A DNA stretch of 64,000 nt from positions 124,001-188,000 of the forward strand of contig JAETQD010000003.1 in the NCBI GenBank assembly GCA_021770825.1, written 5' to 3'. Position 1 is the stretch's first letter; each line of letters starts with the position of its first letter. The translations under genes and the position numbers were made by a program. Below the pieces are notes generated by a model. That model did not search any database and was not told where the DNA came from. It saw only the letters and a list, made by a program, of their open reading frames with translations. This DNA comes from Clostridium sp. GTDB taxonomy: Bacteria; Bacillota; Clostridia; Lachnospirales; Lachnospiraceae. Shown here one piece after another: positions 31,587 through 40,500 of this stretch.

Positions 31587-34500
31587 AGTACAGTGGACCA
31601 AGGAACAGATGCAGGTGATCGAAACCAGGGACAGGAATCTTTTGGTGTCAGCGGCTGCCGGAAGCGGAAAAACAGCGGTTTTGGTGGAGCGGATTATCCA
31701 AATGGTGACGGACCGGGACCATCCGGTGGACATTGACAAGCTTTTAGTCATGACCTTTACCAATGCTGCCGCCTCCGAAATGCGGGAGCGGATTGGAGAT
31801 GCCCTGGAGAAACGGCTGGAGCAGTGTCCGGGGGATATCAATTTAGAGCGGCAGACCACCCTGATTCATCATGCAAAAATCACCACCATCGACAGCTTCT
31901 GTCTGAAGCTGCTGCGGGAGCATTTTAATGAGCTGGACATTGATCCCGGATTCCGGATTGGGGATGAGGGAGAGCTTAAGCTTTTGCAGGCCGACGTGAT
32001 GAAGGCGCTTCTGGAGGAGTATTATGGACGGGAGGACCAGCGGTTTTTAAACTTTGCGGATGCCTATGCCCTGGGCAGGGCAGACGGAGGTTTGGAGGAC
32101 TATATTTTACAGGTATGGCACTTCTCCCAGAGTAATCCCTGGCCGGGGGAATGGATTTCAAAGTGCAGGGAGGAGCTGCATATAGAAGAAACCGGGGATC
32201 CGAAGGCCCTTGGTGAGACGGAATGGATGAAATATTTAATCCAGGACGTGAAAAAACAGGCATCGGAGTTTTCCGGGCAGCTTCAGGAAGCCCTTGAGAT
32301 TGCGGAAAGCGAAGAGGGCCCAGCCGCCTATGTTCCCATGCTGACCGAGGATATGAGAAACATGGAGCGGCTGGCTTTAGCGGACACCTATGAGGAGATT
32401 TACGGGCTTTTATCGGAAATTTCCTTTGGCCGCCTGGCGGCGGTGCGGGGAAAGCAGGTGTCTGCGGAAAAGAAGGAGGAGGCCGCCGGAATCAGAAACC
32501 GGGTGAAGGACGCGGTAAAGAAAATGAAGGCCCTCTATGTGCCGGGGACCATGGAACAGATGTACAAGGACCTGATGGCAAGCCGGGAGCCTGTTTTCAT
32601 GCTTCTGGAGCTGGCATCGGAGTTTGCGGCCAGATACCAGGAGGCAAAAGAGGAAAAGAATCTGGTGGATTTCAATGATCTGGAGCACTTTGCCCTGGAC
32701 ATTCTCACGGGGGGCTCCAAAGACCATGGGCCGGGCCCGGTGGCGGATGAGCTTTCCAGGGAGTACGAGGAAATCCTGGTGGATGAGTACCAGGACAGCA
32801 ATGAGGTGCAGGAGACCTTAATCCGCCTGCTCTCCAGGGAACGGTTCGGGACGCCCAACGTTTTCATGGTGGGGGACGTGAAGCAGAGCATTTATAAATT
32901 CCGTCTGGCAAAGCCGGAGCTGTTTCTGGAAAAGTACGAGACCTATAAAAAAGAAGAGGGCCTTTACCAGAAGATTGAGCTCCATAAAAACTTCCGGAGC
33001 CGTCCGGAAGTACTTTCGGGAATTAACGATGTGTTTTACAGCATCATGACAAAAAATCTGGGGGACATCCAGTACACCGAGGACGCCGCCCTCCATCCGG
33101 GGGCCGGATATCCTGAAGTTTTAAAGGCCGGACAGGCAAAAACAGAAGTCCTTTTGTTAAACACCGGAGAGGAGCGGTTCCTTTCCATGGATGAAGAGCG
33201 GGCCGACTATACGGCCAGGGAGGCGGAGGCCAGGCTCATCGCCGCTAAGATCAAGGAGCTGACGGACCCGGAGACGGGAATGCAGGTCTGGAACGGAAAA
33301 AAGGCGCAGTATGAGCCCCTTAAGAAAAAGGATATCGTGATTCTTTTGAGGAGCTTAAGCGGCTGGGCAGAGGAATTTTTAAGTGTCCTCAGCGCGGAAG
33401 GAATCCCGGCCTTTGCCGAGTCGCGGACTGGGTATTTTACGGCGGTGGAGGTGGAAACCGTCCTCAATATGCTGGCCCTCATTGACAATCCCATGCAGGA
33501 CATTCCGTTAGTAGGCGTGTTAAAGTCTCCCATAGCCGGACTCACCGACAGGGAGCTTTCCATGGTCATGGCAGAGTTTAAGCAATGTACGGATAAGGGC
33601 CAGGATATGGGATTTTACGGAGCGGTGAAGCTGTATTTGAAACGGTACGGATGTTGGCCGGAAGGGAAAGGAAAGACGGAGCACGGGGACGCCGGATATG
33701 GAGCTGCCGAAAATGAAATTGCCGGGAAGCTCGGCCGGTTCCGGGAGATTCTTCTTATGCTCCGCCGGGAAGCGGAGTACCTCCCGGTTCACCGTCTTTT
33801 GTACCGGGTGTTTGAGCTGACCGGATATTATGATTACGTTTCCGCCATGCCTGCAGGAAAGGTGCGCCAGGCCAATTTGAATATGCTGGTGGAAAAGGCG
33901 GCGGCCTTTGAGCGGACCAGCTACCAGAGTCTTTTTGACTTCATCCGCTATATTGAAAAGCTGAAAAAGTACAGCACCGATTTCGGCGAGGCGGCCAGGG
34001 CCGGGGAAAATGACGATACGGTGAGAATCATGAGCATCCATAAAAGCAAAGGCCTGGAGTTTCCTGTGGTATTCTTAGCCGGAGCGGGAAAGGCCTTCAA
34101 CAGACAGGATTCCCGCGGAAAAATCCTCATAGACGAGACGCTTGGAGTAGCCACGGATTTTCTCGACGTAAAGCAGAAGGTAAAGGCCCCCACTTTAAAG
34201 AAAAATGTGCTGGCCAGAAAGATGAATCTGGAGAGCATGGGAGAGGAGTTAAGAATCCTCTACGTGGCCATGACCAGAGCCAGAGAAAAGTTAATTATCA
34301 CGGCGGCCGACAAATACCTGGAAAATAAGCTGGAGAAATGGGGAAATCTTCCCGGACAGAGAAATCTTCCGTTCACCTATTTGAGCGCGGCTTCCTCCTG
34401 CCTGGACTGGATTTTAATGGCATCGGGAAATGCCAGAGATACCATGTCCATCCAGACCGTGCCTGTGGAGGACCTTTTAAAAGAGGAGACCAGAAGCCAG

Positions 34501-35292
34501 CTAAAAAAGACCGGAATCCACCTGCTCCTTGGAGAGCTTCGGGAGGAAGGAAAAAAGATAAAAAATGAAAAGCTCCATGAAAAACTTTGCTTTTCCTATC
34601 CCCATGAGGCAGATATTGCACTCCATGCCAAAATGTCTGTGTCGGAGCTCAAGGAGCGGGGCCAGTTTGTGGACGATGGGGAAAGCGATTTCCTTCCGAC
34701 AATTCCTATGTTTTTGCGGGAAGAAGAGCAGAAAGAAGAAAAAAACGCAGAAAAAAAAGCAGGCGGCGCCTTTGGTGGTACCTTCCGCGGAACGGCCTAT
34801 CACCGTGTGCTGGAACTGCTTCCCTTCAAAGAGATTACCTCCATGGAAGAGCTGAAACGCCAGCTTTCCAGGATAAAGAAAGAGGAACGGATGGACCCGA
34901 AAGCCTTATCCCTGGTATCTTCCGGCGCACTGTGGAAATTTTTCTCCACCCCCATTGCCGCACGGATGCGAAAGGCCGATGAAGAAGGACGGCTTCACAA
35001 GGAGAGCCAGTTTGTCATGGGAATTCCGGCAAGACTTATGGACGAAGCGGATTCCGATGAGCTGGTGCTGATTCAGGGTATCGTTGACGCCTGGTTTGAG
35101 GAGGACGATGGAATCGTTCTGGTGGACTATAAAACAGACCGGGTACAGGAGGGGGAGGAACATGTTTTGCTGGACCGTTACCGCCTCCAGATGATTTACT
35201 ATGGACAGGCCCTGGAACAGATCACAGGAAAACCAGTGAAGGAATCGGTGATCTATTCCCTGGCCCTTCAGAAAGAAATTTTTGTGGGATAA
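31579..35292 (+). CDS. addA: AddA helicase-nuclease subunit
   Basis: This protein of about 1237 residues is a UvrD/RecB-type 3'-5' helicase with a C-terminal nuclease. Walker A is AAGSGKT (residues 26-32), motif II is ILVDEYQDSNEVQ, and motif VI region is EELRILYVAMTRAREKL. The nuclease motif is LIQGIVDAWFEEDDGIVLVDYKTD in pieces of family-typical order. I prefer the GTG at 31579 (VAEVQWTKEQ), which has GGGAGG 8 bases upstream and fits the family N-terminus; an ATG at 31555 is possible. It overlaps addB by 8 bases. Confidence 0.95.
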   Translation: MAEVQWTKEQMQVIETRDRNLLVSAAAGSGKTAVLVERIIQMVTDRDHPVDIDKLLVMTFTNAAASEMRERIGDALEKRLEQCPGDINLERQTTLIHHAKITTIDSFCLKLLREHFNELDIDPGFRIGDEGELKLLQADVMKALLEEYYGREDQRFLNFADAYALGRADGGLEDYILQVWHFSQSNPWPGEWISKCREELHIEETGDPKALGETEWMKYLIQDVKKQASEFSGQLQEALEIAESEEGPAAYVPMLTEDMRNMERLALADTYEEIYGLLSEISFGRLAAVRGKQVSAEKKEEAAGIRNRVKDAVKKMKALYVPGTMEQMYKDLMASREPVFMLLELASEFAARYQEAKEEKNLVDFNDLEHFALDILTGGSKDHGPGPVADELSREYEEILVDEYQDSNEVQETLIRLLSRERFGTPNVFMVGDVKQSIYKFRLAKPELFLEKYETYKKEEGLYQKIELHKNFRSRPEVLSGINDVFYSIMTKNLGDIQYTEDAALHPGAGYPEVLKAGQAKTEVLLLNTGEERFLSMDEERADYTAREAEARLIAAKIKELTDPETGMQVWNGKKAQYEPLKKKDIVILLRSLSGWAEEFLSVLSAEGIPAFAESRTGYFTAVEVETVLNMLALIDNPMQDIPLVGVLKSPIAGLTDRELSMVMAEFKQCTDKGQDMGFYGAVKLYLKRYGCWPEGKGKTEHGDAGYGAAENEIAGKLGRFREILLMLRREAEYLPVHRLLYRVFELTGYYDYVSAMPAGKVRQANLNMLVEKAAAFERTSYQSLFDFIRYIEKLKKYSTDFGEAARAGENDDTVRIMSIHKSKGLEFPVVFLAGAGKAFNRQDSRGKILIDETLGVATDFLDVKQKVKAPTLKKNVLARKMNLESMGEELRILYVAMTRAREKLIITAADKYLENKLEKWGNLPGQRNLPFTYLSAASSCLDWILMASGNARDTMSIQTVPVEDLLKEETRSQLKKTGIHLLLGELREEGKKIKNEKLHEKLCFSYPHEADIALHAKMSVSELKERGQFVDDGESDFLPTIPMFLREEEQKEEKNAEKKAGGAFGGTFRGTAYHRVLELLPFKEITSMEELKRQLSRIKKEERMDPKALSLVSSGALWKFFSTPIAARMRKADEEGRLHKESQFVMGIPARLMDEADSDELVLIQGIVDAWFEEDDGIVLVDYKTDRVQEGEEHVLLDRYRLQMIYYGQALEQITGKPVKESVIYSLALQKEIFVG

Positions 35293-35305
35293 AGGCAGAA
35301 AAAAG

Positions 35306-35339
35306 CCCCCGGCCGGAAAGCAAAGGCTCCGGCCGGGGG
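35306..35339. terminator. Bidirectional terminator after addA
   Basis: CCCCCGGCCGG (35306-35316) and CCGGCCGGGGG (35329-35339) form an 11-bp GC stem, with A-runs on the left, between the convergent addA and ThyX-like genes. Confidence 0.85.
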
Positions 35340-35345
35340 TAACGT

Positions 35346-35969
35346 TTAATCTTCAGCGAGAATCAGCTCTTTTGCATAGGGCAGGGATTCAATCCAGTGG
35401 CAGAAGGTGTGCCATTCCGTCAGCTTATGGGCTTTTCTGGCATAATAGATATTGATTAAGGTCTCATAGCTTAAGGTGCAGGTCCGCATCTGGTTGTAGC
35501 TGGAGGGGAGAAGCTGGATTAAGTCGTACCAGTCCTCTTTTTTCTTGCCGTTTTCCATGTACCGGAGACGGATGGATTCCAGCTTTTCCACAATGGTTTC
35601 CATAAAGGCCAGACCGTCGGGGGTCAGGTGATCATGGCTGAAATCGTCCATGGAAAAGGGCTTGGAATGGATTTTATGCATGGTGCTGGTGGAGTTTGCC
35701 ACCGTGGCAACTTTATAGGTATCGTATTCCTTCCACCAGTAAAGGGGGGCCGTGATGTCCACGGAAACGAAAACCTGGCGGATGTATTTTCTGTGATCGC
35801 TTCCGGCCTTCCGGAGCCGTTTGGCCAGGTCCAGATCGTTGGGGCCAAGGACATAATTCCCGTCCTCATCGTAATAGCTGTCCATCCGCTCCCAGCTGTT
35901 CATGGGGTTTCTGGCCCCGCGGATGGCATTTTCAAGGTTCATGACGCTGGTGCGTTCTAGTGTTATCAT
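35346..35969 (-). CDS. Divergent ThyX-like protein
   Basis: This 207-residue protein resembles the flavin-dependent thymidylate synthase (ThyX) group, mostly its phage-like branch: VFVSVDITAPLYWWKEYDTYK, NSTSTMHK, LLPSSYNQMRTCTLSYETLINIYYARK and TEWHTFCHWIESLPYA. The ThyX signature RHRx7S, which binds dUMP and FAD, is not conserved; the matching segment reads YDTYKVATVANSTS. It may therefore catalyse something else or be an inactive relative. GAGGAG precedes the ATG. It is divergent from folA across 187 bp, a pairing that supports a folate/dTMP link. The assignment is moderate. Confidence 0.55.
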   Translation of the reverse strand: MITLERTSVMNLENAIRGARNPMNSWERMDSYYDEDGNYVLGPNDLDLAKRLRKAGSDHRKYIRQVFVSVDITAPLYWWKEYDTYKVATVANSTSTMHKIHSKPFSMDDFSHDHLTPDGLAFMETIVEKLESIRLRYMENGKKKEDWYDLIQLLPSSYNQMRTCTLSYETLINIYYARKAHKLTEWHTFCHWIESLPYAKELILAED

Positions 35970-36156
35970 TTGGTACTCCTCTCCCGAAAAGGAAATCAGT
36001 CAAACTGTAATGCAGATATCATTATAAAGGGAAAAGCAGAATCCGGCAAGGGGATATTTGATTTTATGGAATGGCTTGATTCCCGGCGGCCAGTTCGTAT
36101 ATAATGTGGGAAGCAGCATCAGAGAAAGAAAACAGAGAATGGATGGAGGAAAAAGC

Positions 36157-36645
36157 ATGAACCTGATTGTGGCAGTGGATAAAAACTGGGCCATCGGCAG
36201 CAAAGGAAAGCTTTTAGTGAGCATTCCCGGAGACCAGAAGCTGTTCCGGGAGGAAACCATGGGGAAGGTCATCGTCATGGGAAGAAAAACAATGGAAAGC
36301 CTGCCGGGGGGAAAGCCCCTTCCCGGGCGCACCAATGTGGTGCTCACCAGAAAGGACGATTACACGAAAAAGGGAGCTGTTATTTTCCATGGGGTGCCGG
36401 AAACTCTCAGCTTTCTGGAGCAGTTTCCCGATGAGGATATCTTTATTATAGGAGGGGAGGAAATCTACCGGGAATTTCTTCCATACTGTGACACGGCCCA
36501 TGTGACCTGGATTGATTATTCCTATGAGGCCGATACCCATTTTCCCAATCTGGATCAGGATCCGGACTGGCATGTGACTGCAGAAAGCGATGAGCAGACA
36601 TATTTTAATCTCTGCTATGAATTCCGGAAATACCAGCGAAAATAG
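36157..36645 (+). CDS. folA: Dihydrofolate reductase
   Basis: This 162-residue enzyme reduces dihydrofolate to tetrahydrofolate with NADPH. The N-terminus (LIVAVDKNWAIGSKGKLLVSIPGD) carries the substrate-binding Trp/Asp region; in many DHFRs the loop reads LPWHLPxD, so LLVSIPGD is a divergent form. VIVMGRKTMESLP and EDIFIIGGEEIYREFLPY are the cofactor motifs. The ATG at 36157 has GGAGGA 6 bases upstream; upstream in-frame codons do not. The size is typical. Confidence 0.92.
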   Translation: MNLIVAVDKNWAIGSKGKLLVSIPGDQKLFREETMGKVIVMGRKTMESLPGGKPLPGRTNVVLTRKDDYTKKGAVIFHGVPETLSFLEQFPDEDIFIIGGEEIYREFLPYCDTAHVTWIDYSYEADTHFPNLDQDPDWHVTAESDEQTYFNLCYEFRKYQRK

Positions 36646-36666
36646 GAAATGAAATTTACTTTTGGG

Positions 36667-36695
36667 TTGATATAAAACCAAGAACATGATAAACT
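36667..36695 (+). promoter_or_regulatory. Promoter-like sequence before nfnA
   Basis: TTGATA (36667-36672) and TAAACT (36690-36695) are separated by 17 bases and lie about 55 bp before the nfnA start. Confidence 0.5.
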
Positions 36696-36752
36696 TAATA
36701 CATGCGAGCAATTTCGAGGGAATTGCAGAAATTACACAGGAGGTTGAGCATT

Positions 36753-37640
36753 ATGTATCCGATTTTAAAAGCAGAAAAGCTGGCGGATAAAATTCATCTT
36801 ATGGTAGTAAAAGCGCCGAGAGTTGCAAAAAACTGCCAGCCTGGTGAGTTTGTAATCGTTAAGATTGATGAAGCAGGGGAGAGAATTCCGCTGACCATTT
36901 GCGACTATGACAGAGAAGAGGGAACCATCACAATCGTATTCCAGATTGTGGGCGCTTCCACAGAAAGAATGGCAGAATTAAAGGCCGGAGACCAGTTCCG
37001 TGATTTCGTTGGCCCGCTGGGAAATCCGTCCGAATTTGTGAAGGAAGACCTGGAAGAATTAAAGAAGAAAAAATACCTGTTCGTGGCAGGCGGCGTAGGT
37101 ACTGCACCTGTTTACCCGCAGGTAAAATGGTTAAAAGAGCATGGAATTGATGCCGATGTTATTATGGGTTCCAAGACCAAGGACCTTCTGATTCTGGAAA
37201 AGGAAATGGAAGCCGTTGCAGGAAATCTCTATGTGACAACCGATGACGGTTCCTACATGAGAAAGGGCATGGTAACAGAGGTAATCAAGGATCTGGTTGT
37301 GAACCAGGGCAAGAAGTATGACGTCTGTGTGGCAATCGGACCGATGATCATGATGAAATTCGTATGTCTTCTGACAAAAGAGCTGGGACTTCCCACCATT
37401 GTCAGCCTGAACCCGATCATGGTAGACGGTACCGGAATGTGCGGCGCCTGCCGTGTAACCGTTGGAGATTCTGTAAAGTTCGCATGTGTGGACGGACCGG
37501 AGTTTGACGGACATGCAGTAAACTTTGATGAAGCAATGAAGCGTCAGCAGATGTACAAGACGGAGGAGGGACGCGCTCTCCTTAAGCTTCGCGAAGGCGA
37601 CACCCATCACGGCGGCTGCGGACACTGCAGCGACAATTAA
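36753..37640 (+). CDS. nfnA: NfnA-type ferredoxin:NADP+ oxidoreductase small subunit
   Basis: This protein of about 295 residues has an N-terminal FAD domain (RIPLTICDYDREEGTITIVFQIVG), an NAD domain (YLFVAGGVGTAPVYPQVKWL) and a C-terminal [2Fe-2S] motif (DGTGMCGACRV...FACVDGPEFDGH), matching the sulfide dehydrogenase/DHODH-electron-transfer family. With NfnB it bifurcates electrons between ferredoxin, NADH and NADP+. The chosen start, ATG 36753, has AGGAGG 8 bases upstream. The partner gene begins 16 bases after its stop. Confidence 0.88.
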   Translation: MYPILKAEKLADKIHLMVVKAPRVAKNCQPGEFVIVKIDEAGERIPLTICDYDREEGTITIVFQIVGASTERMAELKAGDQFRDFVGPLGNPSEFVKEDLEELKKKKYLFVAGGVGTAPVYPQVKWLKEHGIDADVIMGSKTKDLLILEKEMEAVAGNLYVTTDDGSYMRKGMVTEVIKDLVVNQGKKYDVCVAIGPMIMMKFVCLLTKELGLPTIVSLNPIMVDGTGMCGACRVTVGDSVKFACVDGPEFDGHAVNFDEAMKRQQMYKTEEGRALLKLREGDTHHGGCGHCSDN

Positions 37641-37656
37641 TTGTGGAGGAACAGAC

Positions 37657-39042
37657 ATGGACGTAATGAAGAAAGTACCTGTAAGAGAACAGGATCCGAA
37701 GGTGCGTGCTACCAACTTTGAGGAAGTATGCTACGGATATAATGAAGAAGAGGCAGTTGCAGAGGCAGAGCGCTGCTTAAATTGTAAAAATGCAAGATGT
37801 GTTGCCGGATGTCCGGTAAATATTGATATTCCGGCCTTTATCAACGAGGTAAAAGAGAGAAGATACGAGGATGCCGCCAATACAATCGCAAAATCCTCTG
37901 CACTTCCCGCAGTCTGCGGCCGTGTGTGCCCGCAGGAGAGCCAGTGTGAAGGAAAATGTGTCCGCGGAATCAAGGGCGAGGCCATTTCCATCGGTAAGCT
38001 GGAGCGCTTTGTGGCTGACTGGTCCAGAGAGCATGGATTTGTTCCCAAGGCAGCAGAAGAAAAGCTTGGAAAGAAAGTAGCCGTTATCGGTTCTGGCCCT
38101 GCTGGTCTTACCTGTGCAGGTGATCTGGCAAAGCTTGGCTATGACGTAACAATTTTCGAGGCACTTCATGAGCCGGGCGGAGTTCTTACATACGGTATCC
38201 CGGAGTTCCGTCTTCCGAAGCAGGCAGTGGTACAGCCGGAAATCGACAACGTAAGAAAGCTTGGCGTTAAGATCGAGACAAACGTTATTATCGGTAAATC
38301 CGTAACCGTTGACGAGCTGATGGACGAGGAGGGCTTCTCCGCCGTATTTATCGGTTCCGGTGCAGGACTTCCGAAGTTCATGGGTATCCCCGGTGAGAAC
38401 GCCAACGGCGTATTCTCCGCCAACGAGTACCTGACAAGAAGCAACCTGATGAAGGCATTCCGTGACGACTACGACACCCCGATTTCCACCAACAAGAAAG
38501 TGATCGTTGTGGGCGGCGGCAACGTGGCCATGGACGCAGCAAGAACCGCACTCCGCCTTGGCGCAGAGGTTCATGTTGTATACAGAAGAAGTGAAGCTGA
38601 GCTTCCGGCACGAGTGGAAGAAGTGCATCATGCAAAAGAAGAGGGCGTTATCTTTGACCTCCTCACAAATCCGGTTGAAATCCTTGTGGATGAAAAAGGC
38701 TGGGTAAAGGGTATGACCGTAATCCGTATGGAGCTTGGCGAGCCGGATGCATCCGGAAGAAGACGTCCGGTTGAGGTTCCCGGATCTGAGTTCACCATCG
38801 ACTGCGATGCCGTGATCATGTCCCTTGGTACTTCTCCGAACCCGTTAATTTCCTCCACCACAGGCGGACTGGAAATCAACAAGCACAAATGCATCGTGGC
38901 CGATGATAAGAACGGCCAGACTTCCAGAGAAGGTGTATTTGCAGGCGGCGATGCCGTAACTGGCGCAGCAACTGTAATTCTTGCCATGGAGGCAGGAAAA
39001 GCCGGTGCCCGTGGAATCCATGAGTACTTAAGCAACAAATAA
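37657..39042 (+). CDS. nfnB: NfnB / glutamate synthase small-subunit-type flavoprotein
   Basis: This 461-residue protein has two N-terminal [4Fe-4S] motifs (CLNCKNARCVAGCPVNIDIP and CGRVCPQESQCEGKC) followed by two dinucleotide-binding sites (VAVIGSGPAGLTCAGDLAKL and VIVVGGGNVAMDAARTALRL). This is the architecture of NfnB and of the glutamate synthase beta subunit. Being paired with an NfnA-type gene, and without a GltB large subunit nearby, NfnB is the better reading. GGAGG precedes the ATG. Confidence 0.88.
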   Translation: MDVMKKVPVREQDPKVRATNFEEVCYGYNEEEAVAEAERCLNCKNARCVAGCPVNIDIPAFINEVKERRYEDAANTIAKSSALPAVCGRVCPQESQCEGKCVRGIKGEAISIGKLERFVADWSREHGFVPKAAEEKLGKKVAVIGSGPAGLTCAGDLAKLGYDVTIFEALHEPGGVLTYGIPEFRLPKQAVVQPEIDNVRKLGVKIETNVIIGKSVTVDELMDEEGFSAVFIGSGAGLPKFMGIPGENANGVFSANEYLTRSNLMKAFRDDYDTPISTNKKVIVVGGGNVAMDAARTALRLGAEVHVVYRRSEAELPARVEEVHHAKEEGVIFDLLTNPVEILVDEKGWVKGMTVIRMELGEPDASGRRRPVEVPGSEFTIDCDAVIMSLGTSPNPLISSTTGGLEINKHKCIVADDKNGQTSREGVFAGGDAVTGAATVILAMEAGKAGARGIHEYLSNK

Positions 39043-39065
39043 AGACGAGATAAGACGTTAGGATT

Positions 39066-39095
39066 CTGCCGCAGGAGAACTTTTTCCTGCGGCAG
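39066..39095 (+). terminator. Terminator after nfnB
   Basis: CTGCCGCAGGA (39066-39076) and TCCTGCGGCAG (39085-39095) form a perfect 11-bp stem followed by TTCTTTCC. Confidence 0.85.
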
Positions 39096-39125
39096 TTCTT
39101 TCCTCATGTCCTGGAGATAAGTAAA

Positions 39126-40475
39126 ATGAGAAGAAATATCGATCTGCTCCATGAACCGATTCTTCCGGCTTTAACCAGACTTGCCCTTCCCATTATGGCC
39201 ACTTCCCTGGTTCAGATGGCTTATAACCTGACGGATATGGCCTGGATTGGCCGTGTGGGTGCAGGAGCCGTGTCGGCTGTGGGCTCGGCAGCCATGTTTA
39301 CCTGGTTTTCCCAGGGCGTCAGCAACCTGGCCAAAATGGGAGGCCAGGTGAAGGTGGCCCATGCCCTTGGACGGGGAAACAGAGAGGAAGCGGCAGAATA
39401 TGCCCAGGGTGCCATCCAGATCGGGATTTTATTTGCCTTGGTTTTTGGCTTTCTGACCATCACATGCCGGAAAGGCCTGATTGGCTTTTTTAATATGAAG
39501 AACCCGGAAATTATCCGGGACGCAGAGCTGTATCTGATGATCACCTGCGGGTTGATCTTATTTTCTTTTTTGAATGTGATTTTTACCGGAATTCTCACGG
39601 CATCCGGAGACAGCAAAACGCCGTTTTTATCCAATGTGATCGGCCTTGTGATCAATATGATTCTGGACCCTGTTTTAATTTTCGGCCTGGGACCTGTTCC
39701 CAAAATGGGTGTGTCCGGGGCGGCTTTTGCCACAGTGGGAGCCCAGGCAGTGGTGACGTTGGTGTTCCTCTTTTCCATCCGCAGTGACACCATTCTTTTT
39801 GACAAGGTACATATCTGGCGTCCCACATCCAGGGCGTATGTAAAGCAGATTGTAAGAATCGGTTTTCCGGCGGCCATCCAGACCATGATTTACAGCAGCA
39901 TTTCCATGGTGCTCACCAGGCTGGTTGCAGGCTTCGGCGATACGGCCATCGCGGTCCAGCGTGTGGGAAGCCAGATCGAGTCGGTGTCCTGGATGACAGC
40001 CGACGGCTTTGCGGCGGCCATCAACTCCTTTGTGGGCCAAAACTATGGAGCGAAGCAGTGGGACCGGGTGAAGAAAGGCTATATGAAGGCAGCCCAGATC
40101 ATGTTTTTGTGGGGAATGTTTTCCACGGGGCTTCTGATCTTTGCGGCGGAGCCCATTTTCAGGATTTTTATTCATGAGACAGATGTGGTGGCAGACGGAA
40201 TTGTCTACCTTCAGGTTCTCGGGGTGTCCCAGATGTTTATGTGTGAGGAAATTCTCACCACAGGAGCCCTTTCCGGTCTCGGAAAAACCATGCAGGCCTC
40301 CGTCATCAGCATTATTCTCACCTCGGCGCGGATTCCCATGGCACTGTTTCTTGTGATGACGCCCCTGGGGCTTTCGGGAATCTGGTGGGCTATCACCCTG
40401 TCCAGTGTCTTAAAAGGAATCGTGTATGTGACTTATTTTATGGCAACCATGAGGAAAATGCCGAAAACGGCATAG
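39126..40475 (+). CDS. MATE-family efflux transporter 1
   Basis: This 449-residue membrane protein has 12 predicted helices and the MATE pattern: LPALTRLALPIMATSLVQMAYNLTDMAWIG at the N-terminus, GVSNLAKMGGQVKVAHALGRGN, and the symmetric repeat AAINSFVGQNYGAKQWDRVKKG in the second half. Such proteins export drugs or metabolites using Na+ or H+ gradients. GGAGA precedes the ATG. It is followed at 26 bases by a second MATE gene. Confidence 0.92.
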   Translation: MRRNIDLLHEPILPALTRLALPIMATSLVQMAYNLTDMAWIGRVGAGAVSAVGSAAMFTWFSQGVSNLAKMGGQVKVAHALGRGNREEAAEYAQGAIQIGILFALVFGFLTITCRKGLIGFFNMKNPEIIRDAELYLMITCGLILFSFLNVIFTGILTASGDSKTPFLSNVIGLVINMILDPVLIFGLGPVPKMGVSGAAFATVGAQAVVTLVFLFSIRSDTILFDKVHIWRPTSRAYVKQIVRIGFPAAIQTMIYSSISMVLTRLVAGFGDTAIAVQRVGSQIESVSWMTADGFAAAINSFVGQNYGAKQWDRVKKGYMKAAQIMFLWGMFSTGLLIFAAEPIFRIFIHETDVVADGIVYLQVLGVSQMFMCEEILTTGALSGLGKTMQASVISIILTSARIPMALFLVMTPLGLSGIWWAITLSSVLKGIVYVTYFMATMRKMPKTA

Positions 40476-40500
40476 GAATACAACAAACGGAGGAAGCTTC

